64,000 nt of DNA from NCBI GenBank assembly GCA_023014485.1, contig JAJOZX010002360.1, positions 21,001-85,000 on the forward strand, written 5' to 3'. A program made the position numbers and the translations under genes. This document shows, piece by piece, positions 33,880-44,700 of this stretch. Below the pieces are notes generated by a model, which made no database searches, had not been told where the DNA came from, and saw only the letters and a list, made by a program, of their open reading frames with translations. Source of the DNA: Bathynomus jamesi. Lineage: Eukaryota; Arthropoda; Malacostraca; Isopoda; Cirolanidae. Positions within the stretch are counted from its first letter, which is position 1. Each line of letters begins with the position of its first letter.

Positions 33880-34755
33880 AATGGCTGCTTTTTACGTCTA
33901 AATTTTTTTTTTTCTATAAAAAATAATTATTACATTTCCTTGATTTTTATCAGTTTCCCTGAGGTTTCAAGGTGTCCTGAATACGAATTTATATGTTAAA
34001 TTGTCATAGAATGTCTCCTATCGAAAACGAACAAAGCATTAAAACGAATATTAACCAAATTCTGCTAAAAATACTTTGGTTATATAGGTACTCAAGAGTT
34101 TGCAAAGTTTACTAAAAAAATTTGTTAGTTTGATTTTAGATATTTTTATATTGAATACATTGCTAATTTCAGGAATTTTCCTTCTTAAAATTACACCAGG
34201 ACACATTTGAAAACTTGTCGATCAATTTTTTACAAACTAGTTGGTGATTCTATATAATTTGAGTGCGCTGATCTAAAAAATATAGTTAGTTTTTCCCTAT
34301 CACGTATGGTTTTCTTACTACAGGGAGTGTCATAAATCCCCCATTTATCCCCAAATGTGAACCATCTTATCGAGACCAACATTGGATTGCACATGTTAAA
34401 TACATAAATTTTGTTGTTATAGACTACAGTAATGCTTACATAATAATGTAGGGTAAATATATATAACAACCAGTCCTGTTCCCAGCAAAATACTCTCTCC
34501 CCTTCCATCAATGGGTGGTTAACATTTGGGGACAGATGAGGTATTACAACACCCCTTGTAGCATGAAATCTTTAGGTGATAAGAGTAAAACCTAATTAAA
34601 GTAGAATTAAATAGCTCCTAGCTCTTGGACAAGCATATTGCTTGTTTATGAAAGAATAAAAAAATAACTGAAAGAAACAAAATATATTTACCTTCTTTAC
34701 TTGCAAACATTTCAGGACTTATTCCAAAGACTTAAGACTACGAAGGTAGATCTGA
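33880..34755. other. No gene seen
   Basis: AT-rich, with a 93-residue minus ORF at 34230-34511 that has no recognisable motif. It may include the downstream part of the element whose gene ends at 34756. Confidence 0.5.
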
Positions 34756-36634
34756 CTAATGATGACTAAACTGGTGCTTCTTTGATGTTTTCTTATGCTG
34801 TGCATTAGGCTGATCTTGTTGCAGACACCAGCAGTAATCCGCCATCATATTTGTATGCCATCTTCCTTGATATCTTCTTTCCATGGTTTTGATGTCCTGG
34901 TGAAATTGTTCCCCTTGCTCCTCACTGACATCTCTGAGATTTTTGGGAAAATGGTCAAGATGCGAAAATAAGAAGTGAACTTTCAGGCTCATGTTGCAGC
35001 CTAAGGCGCAAAACTTTTTAAGCATATTTTCTACCAGTCTTTCATAATTTTGGCTTTTGTAGTTTCCCAAGAAGTTTTCAACAACATCTTTGAAACCAAG
35101 CCATGCTTCTTTTTCTTTATTGGTCATTGTGTTCAGGAAATGATTGTCTGTCAATAACTTTCTAATCTGAGGACCTATAAAAACACCTTCCTTTATTTTC
35201 TCGTAGCTAATCTCTGGATATTTTGAACAAATGTACTTGAAACACTCACCTTCTCTATTCAATGCTTTGACATATGCTTCATCAAGCCTAACTTAATGTG
35301 CAAGGGTGGTAGGAGGATTTTATTTGGTTCAACTAGATGTTCATGTAAAATGTTCTTTAATCCTGGGGTAAGATTCTCTCTAGGAGGCCAAGTTTTCCTC
35401 TTCCAGTGCTGGTCACGTGCTCGACTATCCCATTTGCAGATGAAACATGGCATCTTAGTATATCTTGATTGTTGCCCAAGTAACATGCAAAGGACTCTGA
35501 GATCCCCACACAATATCCATCTGTGATTTTGATACTGAATTTTTTCCAGAAGCAGTTTCATGTTATCATAGGTCTCTTTTAAATGAGTAGAATGGGCCAC
35601 TGGGATTGATGCATATTTGTTACCGTTGTGCAGTAACTCCTTTTAGACTGGTTTTAGAGGAATCTATAAACAACCTCCAGTCACTGGTTTGGTATTCGAT
35701 GCCTAGCTTGCACACTAATCCTGTGATGTCCTTGCAAAATACCGAGGGACCATCTTCTTCGAAAAAAGGCACGAAGTCTTTCTCACGATTTCTGTACCAA
35801 GCGAAGTATGTGTCAGATGCCAATAAATTGTTCTGCAATCTAGACCCCAAAAGTTCTGCAGAGTCCTTAGGCAGATTCAAATCCCTGACTAAGTCATTTA
35901 GTTTGGCTTGGGTTAATGGTTTAGGAGGATCTTGGTCAGCTGTTGGCTGTTCATAAACATCATCATTGTCTGGATTTGGAGCTGAATCAGAATCTGAATT
36001 GTATTGATCCAGACTCTTGGGTGGGTGGGGAATAGGAACTTCTGGACCATGTACCGGCCTTATTGCAGATGGAAGACTTGGGCAAAGCTGGGCACTTGTG
36101 GTTTTTTTTGCGGTACTACCGCACTACCAAACCGGTACCGCATAACGCAGTACCGCAAAGGATCGCTGAAAGTACAGGCTGTACTTTCAGCGATCCTTTG
36201 CAGTACTGCGTTATGCGGTACCGGTTTGGTAGTGCGGTAGTACCGCAGTAGCAGTACCGCAAAAAAAAACGTAAGTGCCCAGCTTTGGACTTGGGTATTG
36301 AAGGCTCTCTTTATTCTTTGCATTATAACCTTTAACATTGCAAGAACAGAAGTAGCAGTTGTTGGTATGGTTTCTAGGCTTGCGCCATACCATAGGGATC
36401 CCAAATGGGAAACTTTTCTTTTTACCTTTGCTCCAATTCCTTAGTGCCGCAACACACATAAGACAAACCTTGTGTGGAGCCCAACTTTTGTCTTGATCTC
36501 CTAATTTAATTCCAAAATAAGCATGATAAGCTCTCTTAAGGAAGGTCATTACATTGTCCTTTGTTTTACAACAACATACTGACCACAAATATAATAAAAT
36601 ATGTCTGGACTATGGGTACATCCTCTAGAAGCCA
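34756..36634 (-). pseudogene. Multi-copy-type gene of uncharacterised family, candidate DDE transposase
   Basis: Four minus-strand pieces form one protein of about 550 residues: ATG at 36634 (MASRGCTHSPDIFYYICG), then 36575-36300 (HAYFGIKLGDQDKSWAPHKV, KKKSFPFGIPMVW, NNCYFCSC), then after a MITE an acidic spacer, 35880-35600 (LGSRLQNNLLASD, SDWRLFIDSSKTSLKGV), 35600-35290 (ILCGDLRVLCMLLGQQ, CFICKWDSRAR, LPPLHIKLGLMKH), and 35262-34756 (IKEGVFIGPQIRKL, EQGEQFHQDIKTMERRYQGR, WHTNMMADYCWCL). I recognise the pattern as a gene often seen in many copies in arthropod genomes but know no function. FIDSSK, CGDLRV, the Cys/His groups and EQFHQD could be the acidic and metal-binding residues of an RNase H-fold transposase. 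Lesions: frameshifts near 36555 and 35262, and a hairpin MITE at 36083. Confidence 0.6.
36083..36287. mobile_element. 205-bp hAT-type hairpin MITE with 8-bp target duplication
   Basis: The ends are CAAAGCTGGGCACTT and its inverse. The flanking direct repeat GACTTGGG occupies 36075-36082 and 36288-36295. The interior is an almost perfect palindrome (TGCGGTACTACCGCACTACC onward) centred near 36181. Removing it and one repeat restores an open frame in the host gene. A very young insertion is likely given the near-identity of the arms. Confidence 0.93.
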
Positions 36635-36768
36635 TTATTAAAATTTGAAAGACGTAATGTTAGAATTATCTATCTGAAAAATATGAAAAAATGAAATTAA
36701 TTAAAGATAAAAAAGGTAAAAAATTACAAAACACCCCAAAATTGTTTTGCTAATAACTTTAAAACTGT

Positions 36769-36987
36769 GGATGATAGAAAAAAACTGGTAGCATTTTTTA
36801 ATTCAGCGCAGCGAACTGCTTCAGAATCATAACTCAAAATAAAGAAATCGATTTTTATGCAGACTGGTGTTATCATTGGATGATAGGAAAAAAACTGGTA
36901 GCATTTTTTAATTCAGCGCAGCGAACTGCTTCAGAATCACAACTCAAAATAAAGAAATTGATTTTCATGCAGACTGGTGTTATCATT
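36769..36987. repeat. Tandem duplication of a ~110-bp unit
   Basis: GGATGATAGAAAAAAACTGG ... CAGACTGGTGTTATCATT occurs at 36769 and again at 36878 with only a few differences. It lies upstream of the uncharacterised gene and may be part of its element's subterminal sequence. Confidence 0.92.
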
Positions 36988-37489
36988 GGATTCCAGATAG
37001 TAGCCATTCAGGGTACAAGTGAATGCTAAAAAGCATAAGTCATGCTTTTGGGTATTTACACAAAGGCATGACTTCTGTTAGAGATTCTTGTGGATCTCAA
37101 AACTGAAAGGACATAAAAAAGATGGGTAAATGTTTAGTTTAGTAGCCACCTAGTTTCTATGCAAGGAAACTGGTTAGAGGATGCCACTCAAGATAAAAGA
37201 TGTAGGTAGTAGTGATTTAGTTTTCTAAACAGTGCTTAGCTCTTTTTTTTCCTTTTCTAGTCTCTAAACTTACTCTTTAGAGAAGAATCTTGCAGTGAGG
37301 AAAGTCTTTTCAATACACATCTTTATTTTTGTACATTGCCTATTTCTTACAGGCAACATACAAATAGTATCTTTATCTTTGATACACAATAAATTAGTAT
37401 ATATATGGTATCTCTTATTTTGTAGCTAAAACACATTTCTTAAGTTATCTTGCTTATATCTGTGTGTAACTACATTTAGCTTGAATAAT
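36988..37489. other. No gene seen
   Basis: AT-rich, with no coding signal on either strand and no clear repeat structure. Confidence 0.5.
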
Positions 37490-37746
37490 TTAAATCATGA
37501 TTAGGAGATTTGTTTACCAGTTCTCCCAGAAGAGATTTTGGCCCATTCTTGACAAAATTTGCAGAGCTGATTGAGAATAGTTGACCTCTGTGCATGGACA
37601 GCTCTCATGTGAAGTAAAAGGCACAGAAAGTTGTTCACAAGTCTTCCTAATGGGCTTTCCATCATTATGTAAGGCAGTAATTCTATCTTTAAGATCCTGA
37701 GACAGCTCTTTGCCTTCACCAATGTAAATACATTAAAAGACATCAA
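37490..37746 (-). pseudogene. Tc1-like transposase N-terminus remnant
   Basis: In one minus frame from about 37725 the sequence reads GEGKELSQDLKDRITALHND then GKPIRKTCEQLSVPFT and, after a stop, FCQEWAK and GRTGKQIS. ELSxDLKxRI...LHxxGKxxxxI...L matches the helix-turn-helix at the start of Tc1 transposases. No catalytic domain or TIRs are nearby. Confidence 0.5.
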
Positions 37747-37749
37747 ATA

Positions 37750-39654
37750 ATACTGTACTTTAAAGCTTATTGGAGAGCAAATGGGTAATTGGAATGGTCT
37801 TCAGGGTGGAGGAAGGGGAGATTACTGGAGGAAGTCCGAGGGTGACATTGGAGTGTTTCTCCAACACAAGATTTTTTTTAATAATTTTGAATTAAATAAC
37901 CTTTATTATTAATAAAATAAATAGTAAAATAAATAGATTGGTTTTACAATTTACAATGACATAAATAATTGTGAAGCTGGACTATTTATTTTATTTAAGT
38001 TGGCCCTTAAGCTTTAGGCTTTGCTTTAGGCTTTGAATTGTCCAAAGCTCTGAAAACACCCCCGTTTCTCTCCATATCTGAGTCACGTATGTTGTATCAC
38101 ATTCAGGCATTTTGGTGCACATTCATAGCATTCATACCAGCAAAAGTAATTTGTATCTGTGTTTAGGTTAATTTGTATATTCAACATTTGTAAAGTGAGG
38201 ACTGACTGTATTTTCTATCTTCAACAATGTCACAACAAAAACAATTTTCATTAAAATTTTAAGTCCCTAGTAGCCAATTTGAATTAAAAAATGGATATAT
38301 AATTTGGGTTTATAAACTTATTAAAATACTTAAAATAAAGTCAACATAATAAGATGGTTTGCTTTATAAATTATTAAGTACAACTTAATATAGAATTATT
38401 ATTAATATAGAGAGGAGATTACAATAGTTTATAATATTTAGATTAGCTTATTGAGAAAATGTAAATTTATGGGCAACTTAACTTAAGCTTTCCTTTTTTC
38501 TTGAATGCAAACTATTCTTATACAATTACAGTTTGAAATAAGTATAAATTATCACCATTTTTTGTATGTTCAATTTTCTATAAATATAGTTTTTGTTTTG
38601 TTTTAAAATTTCAAAGAATTAGTAAGAGAATTGGCTAAATTTGGCTGATTCTGCTACTGCTGATGCCAATGCTAATTAATTGGTACACCACTAGTTTTCT
38701 CGCATCTCAATCATAGTTGATTTACCAATCATTTGCATTAAAAACAGAAGAACTTATTGCATTTAGTGCTTGTCTATTCAAATGACCACTTGATTGGCTT
38801 TTGTATTTGTGAAGATTAGATGTAAGGTGACCTGTACTAATTCTGTAAATCTTTTGTTATAAAACATATTTCGCTATGAAGAATATTGACCCCTTTATTC
38901 ATTAGCTATAAAACTATTTATTAGCTTTTGTATACAAGAAATCTAAATAATACAAAAATATTTTTGTATTTATATATGTTGTAATATTAAGATTATAATG
39001 CGAGATTTGGGTGCTAAAGCACATTAGTGTTTCATTTTCCTTAGTTGATATAGTTGATAATGCTTGCTTGCTTCAGGTTAATTTCATTGTGGAGCATAAT
39101 ACTTTTCAAAGCTCACCCTAACAGCACTAACACTTTGTATATTTATTATTTTGCATATAATACGGCAGACCCTTGCCATTTACAGTTTTTTCTTTGTGGA
39201 TTTGTTTATTCATGGTTAATTTATTGTGGCAACATCTTTCAGATTGTGGCCTAAGCACTCAACTATTTGCGGATCACAGCAAAGAAAGTAGTTCCCACGT
39301 AGGAATATAGGTGTCATTTTACCTCTCACATTGGCCTAGCATCAGTCTCTGCGCTTGTCAGCATTGTGCAAGGTTGTTTTGTGTATCTTGTGACTTTATT
39401 TACTATAAAGTGCCCTTACTAACTTTTTGATCATGGCATCTAAGAGAAAATTATCTCCATCAAACATCGTCTCATCTTTATCATCATCAATATTGTCATC
39501 TTTGCAGCAAGTTTATCATCATTGTTTATTATCAGTTTATTATTGTACAGTTTATCATCATTGTACATACAAGGTATGTACAGTTTATTAAAAGGTTTTG
39601 TTTTCATCACAGCTATTTTTGTTCTTAACCCATTCTTTTTCAGTAAAGTATATA
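37750..39654. other. AT-rich spacer, no gene seen
   Basis: Very AT-rich. A short tandem motif TTTATCATCATTGT recurs at 39470-39570. A short frame from ATG 39433 (MASKRKLSPSN) dissolves into that repeat and is not supportable. Confidence 0.5.
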
Positions 39655-40463
39655 CAGGAATACCCCACTTTACGAATTATCCCGTTCCTAGCGCCCGTTC
39701 GTAAAGCAGGTGTTCGTAAAGCAGAGCATTATTTCCCATACATATAATGTTATATTTTGGGTTATGTTTTCTTCTTAAAAAATCGAAAAAAAAAGGTTAT
39801 AAAACAGCAAATTTTGCAGAAAAAAATGTTTATTAACATAGAAATGAAAGCAATGAACAAAGAAATAATACAAACGAAAGTAATGAACAAAGAAATACAA
39901 TAAAAATGTAAGCAATGAACAAAGAAATAGTACAAAACATTACATATGCAAATTTAGTTTTCATTAATAGATGCGTCAGTAGACATGCTTTTGGATTCGT
40001 TTCTTCTGATTAACGTCACAGTCTTTACTATCACTCTTTCGTTTTGGCATAATTGATGATGGGTACTGTAATTGCAATGTACGAAAAGAATATCAGTGAA
40101 ACACTTAGCGTGCGCGAGAGTGAATAAAGCACAAACTCTCTTGTCAAAGCGCACATATAAACTGACAACAGCTGCGTTGCCACAGTGCAAAGTGAGCTAA
40201 AAGCGAGCTAACTTGGCACCGCTGTAATGCAGAATACGTAATAGAGTACAGTACAGTATGGTATGCGTGACGTAAGCATATTATTTTTGTCTTAAAATCG
40301 AGCTAAGCACTGCTGTAATGCAGAATATTAGATTGTGGTATGCGCGACGTACGCATTTTATTTTTGTCTCATATTTCTTCATTTAATTTTTTATTTAGCG
40401 CAAATACAATTTCGTAAACCCAGGGTTTCGTAAAATGAAGCATCGTAAAGTGGGGTATTCCTG
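39655..40463. mobile_element. Tigger/pogo-like non-autonomous element, 809 bp
   Basis: The terminal inverted repeat CAGGAATACCCCACTTTACG is perfect at both ends and is flanked by TA (39653-39654, 40464-40465). The terminus resembles Tigger/pogo ends (CAGGCATACC...), and TA is their target. Internally, TTCGTAAAGCA repeats occur near the left end. A minus-strand start (MPKRKSDSKDCDVNQKKR) near 40050 could be the stub of a transposase; it stops after 22 codons. Confidence 0.85.
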
Positions 40464-41611
40464 TACCATGATATATACTGTATATATGAAGGGTAAAATA
40501 TGGCAGAAAGGGTAAGCATTTTTAGACAAAGTACCTAACCCTATTTTCTCCATAACCCTTTAAGTTTGCACATCACAAATTTAGCATTTGCAGCAAAATC
40601 CAAAAATGTAACCCCCCATGAATGATGGGGGTCAACTGTACATAAAACTGAAAGGTGGAGCTTAGTGAAAAAAGTGTGTTATTTTTACCCAGTCAAATGG
40701 CCCTAAGTCTTCCAACAAAGAGCATCCAAAAGTTCACTCACAAGTTTTTAATATATGTATACATAAGGACACTGACAAACATTCCTCCACACCTGTCATG
40801 TTAGCTTAAGGATTCTTAACCCTTTCATGCCCATGGTTGTAAATTTGACCATACAATTTTGAGATTTTAGTTCTTATGGAGAATACCATAAAGTATAAAA
40901 TTATTTTAATCATGAACATAATTTAAACATGAAAGGGTTAGTACTGTAATGGTAACATTGAGAATTCACTGTTAATGAACTTCAATAAAATTCAAGTTAA
41001 GGATGTGAAGACAAGATTGAGAGCTGGTGAAATAAATACCTGACAATAACCTTCATCAGTTTATAAAAATAGAAGAAAGGTTTTGTTTACAAATATAACT
41101 CTATAGGCCATCTCTTTTATTTAATATAAATGGAGCTATAATTACCTGTAGTTTTTATTTACAAAAAAGCTAAGTAGTGTTAGGTTTAAAAGTAAAAATT
41201 TGGGAACAAGAATCGCAACTCGATCAATTCCCAATATGACTTGACTAAGAATTTTGAGGAGGAAACACAATCAGAATTCACAATGAAGTTTGAGATAGGA
41301 GCCTACAAATAGGAAAAAGGCAGACAAGACCCTGTAGAAGAAATAAAATACAATTAAGAAGTAGGGTCAAACTTGTTAATTTCAGCTAATTTTTTTTATA
41401 TCAAAATGCCCTTAAAAGTGAGGACTTCATTAAAATCTTCATTTCTCATTATGAAGTCTAATGAGTATAGTAAATATATAATATAGTACAAACACCTTAT
41501 CAAAGTGGATATCTTCACTACAGTACTTGGTACTACAATATTTACTTCAGCAGAACTATTAACCTTGGTTGACTAAACATTTTCTTTATTAGGTCAATTT
41601 TTAAGTTCAGA
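40464..41611. other. Upstream flank of DGKE, no promoter recognised
   Basis: AT-rich; contains one piggyBac-like MITE (40820-40937). TTTCTTTATTAG at 41581-41592 and TTTTTAAGTTCAG ending at 41610 are candidate splice acceptors just before the DGKE start codon, so an upstream non-coding exon is possible. Confidence 0.45.
40820..40937. mobile_element. piggyBac-like MITE, 118 bp
   Basis: The ends CCCTTTCATG and CATGAAAGGG are inverted. TTAA precedes and TTAG follows, consistent with the TTAA target of piggyBac (one side mutated). Confidence 0.65.
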
Positions 41612-41770
41612 ATGATAGATGGGTGGCAGCAAGTTGTAGCAGGAGTGTTATTTATTGGAATTGTTACAGTAATTTTAGTAAAACTGAGCAAGAGATCCAT
41701 TAGTCGTGATTTACGTGCTCCTGATGTTACCAAAGGGCATCACTGGTGTTATACAGGAATGTTCTCTCAG
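41612..41770 (+). CDS. DGKE: DGKE coding exon 1: start codon and membrane segment
   Basis: 53 codons ending in phase 0 at CAG|GTGGGT. It encodes MIDGWQQ, the hydrophobic stretch, a basic stop-transfer (KLSKRSISR) and GHHWCYTGMFSQ, the start of the first C1 domain. Confidence 0.9.
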
Positions 41771-44700
41771 GTGGGTTCTATATAAAATTCATTTTTAAAA
41801 GTTAGTCAGTTTTTGTAAGAATTTGATGATAATGGTAGTTATACTGGACATGTATTTAAAAAACTATTTAATTTAATATTTCAGCCTTCTTGTTGTAATA
41901 TTTGTGAAACTTTGATAATGGCAAGTGATGGAGCTTTTTGTGGTGCCTGTGGAGTGTGTGCAGACCAGCCAGACTGCATAGCTGCAGCCAATTCTGATTT
42001 ACTCTGCAAGGAAATTACTGCAGTAGGAAGCAATTTAAGGCATCATTGGATTAAAGGTAATACTGGAGCTGCTGTTAGAGCATAGAATGAGTGTGTATGG
42101 TACTATGTACTTGTATTTGCTATTCTGAGACTCGTGCAAAATTATAAGCTACCTTCTTTAACAGTAGCTAGTTGGAATGAAAATGCATTTTGACTTTTGA
42201 CATTTTCTTTGATCAAAACTTCTATGGGTCTGATAAGCGAGATTTTTGGTTTTGGAAAGTTTGCATTACTATGGAACTACTAGAGTCTGAAAATAAAAAC
42301 CCACTCTAATAGACAGAGTTTATTTCCAGTGGAAATAAACTCTGTCTATTAGAGTGTGTTTTTATTTTCATATTTTGACCTTCACGTAGAAAAAAGTGAA
42401 GTTTTTTGCATTTACTAGAGTTTGCATTCCTCACATTTACCATACAAAACTGTACTGTACTTTACTTTACTTTAGTTCTAGTGGTAGTTCATGGTTCTTC
42501 AGTAATAAGATAAGGGAGTGTGGTAAGTCTGACAAAATTATTAAAATGTTTTTAAATTTTTGTATAGGAAATCTTCCTCTTGGTGCTGTTTGTGATGTAT
42601 GTGAAGAGGAATGTGGAATAGAACTCGGGTTAAGTGACCTCCGATGTTGTTGGTGTCAAGGGTGTTGTCATGTTGGTTGTCTTAACAAACTGTCTGAGGT
42701 GAGGGAAGTGTGATGAACATTGAATTGATGAGCAAATAAGAGGTTAAAATATAATACTATGTAATACTCTGAATAAAAGAGGAAAAAAAAAAAAAAAAAT
42801 TCCCTTGCATTGTTACTCCATTAACCAACCTAATGAAACAACATAAGTGTGTCTAACCTCTTTCAACTTTTAAGTATAAGGGACCATTATTATTTTGACT
42901 CAGATCTGTGATTTGGGACGAGTAAGGAAATTTGTGGTCCCTCCAAATCATGTAAAACTTTGTTCAAGAAGAATCCGTAAACAGCTGGTGATTAAAGAAG
43001 TCACTCTGCCCAGTATTCCAAATTGGAGTCCTGTTATTGTAATAGGTAAGATAAGCATGGACATTTGAAAGGATAGACCTATAAAGAGACTGCTTGATTG
43101 AATAAACTAATGAATAATAAGGTAGTTCTCCTTTGAATGTTCTTTGTTTCTAGGTAATTGTACCTCAGGCAGCAGTGAAGGGGAATATATCCTCTCCTCC
43201 TTCAGGAAGGTTCTTAATCCAGCTCAAGTGGTTGATTTGGCCCAAAGGAGTCCAGAGGAAGCTCTTGAGTGGTGCCATCTCTTGCATGACACCACTTGCA
43301 AAGTTATCGTAGCGGGTGGAGATGGCACTGTGGGATGGGTGTTCAACACTATTTTTAAATTAAAATTAAATGTTAGTCATATATTAGTGTTAAAAATAAA
43401 TTGAAAAACAATGAAATTCACTCAATGAAGATTACATTAATTTAATAAATGGAAATATTAAATTATAAGTATTTGATGTATGTTTTTAGTTATTACATAA
43501 TTTTTTATACTTTTTATTTAACATTATCTTTAGTTTAACTTGAATTACCTACATGACTTTTCAGAAACTAAAGTTTTAGAAGAAAAGTCAAAATATTTAT
43601 TCATGCTTTGCTAATAATAATAATTTTGTTTTTGTAAGCTTTAGACTACAATATATCATATTTTCATATGCTTTTTCTCGTATTGACTTATGAATCCTGT
43701 ATGTGGAGATACCATCTATCAGATCCTAAAAAAGTTAGTAGTCGCACAATCATAGGATTCTCTTATGCTTCATCGCCTTTTTAATTTCTAACTTCTTCCT
43801 TAGAATACACCACTAGTTAGTATTTTACCTTTGGGGACTGGCAATGATTTGTCTCGTGTCCTCGGCTGGAGAGAATCTCATTCTGGTCCTCTTTGTGCTG
43901 CGGAATTTCTTCAGAGAGTCAGTGCAGCTGTTCCGAGTGATCTTGATAGATGGAAGGTTCACTTTACAGCTCCCAGAATATTTGGTAAGTTATAAATTTT
44001 TGTGTTAAATGATTTTATTTTAAAAATTCCTTTTGTTCAGTATATGTAGTAAAGTTGTTTAACCCTTTAACGCCGGAATTGTTTGTGGGGTTAAGTTATG
44101 AATGCGTGTATTTAAAAGGTTTACCAAGATGTAGCGGTCGTCCTTTAAGGGTTAACTAATGGTAATTAACATATAAAATTTAATCTCATAATTTATTATT
44201 AACAGAATCCCATTTAGATATTTGTACATTCTGAGCAATATTTCAAGGCAAATTCTTGACAAATGTAAAACTTTGCGCAATTTGAAATTTTTTACATCAG
44301 TACATGATAGTGATGTAACCTGAGGTCCTTGGACCAGTCTAGAATCCAAATATTGTATACTTACTGCACAGATAAGGCACAAATTGTGCCAGAAACGTGT
44401 TATTCGAATTAAAGCAAGCATTACAGAACTATTACAGAAATTACAGGCTACCAAACACCTGAGGATCCACTCTACTGTAGGGTAACCAAAATAAAGTAAA
44501 GTTGGAAAGATAAGGTAGTGGACAGTCATTGAAAATTCCAAGTAAAACTCTCGTACCATGCTCACATTTATGTGGGTGTAAACTATTATTCATTAACAGT
44601 AATTTTCACACAATGCATACAAATTACCTCTTATACCCAAACATATGAAGAATTGAGATAGTAAAAGGCAGAAGACAAAAAGAGATGTCGCGAAATACTA

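Noticed and set aside
34230..34511. 93-residue minus ORF
   Set aside because: No motif, no conserved neighbour and ordinary base composition for noncoding DNA.
35296..35526. Plus ORF opposite the uncharacterised gene
   Set aside because: Shadow of the minus-strand coding region, which has the coherent motifs.
39433..39590. MASKRKLSPSN start as a possible Tigger-type transposase
   Set aside because: Only a dozen codons before the frame enters a TCATCATTG repeat; no further homology.
44152..44565. 137-residue minus ORF in DGKE intron 6
   Set aside because: AT-rich, hydrophobic by base composition, begins at a MITE boundary and has no recognised motif or splice context.
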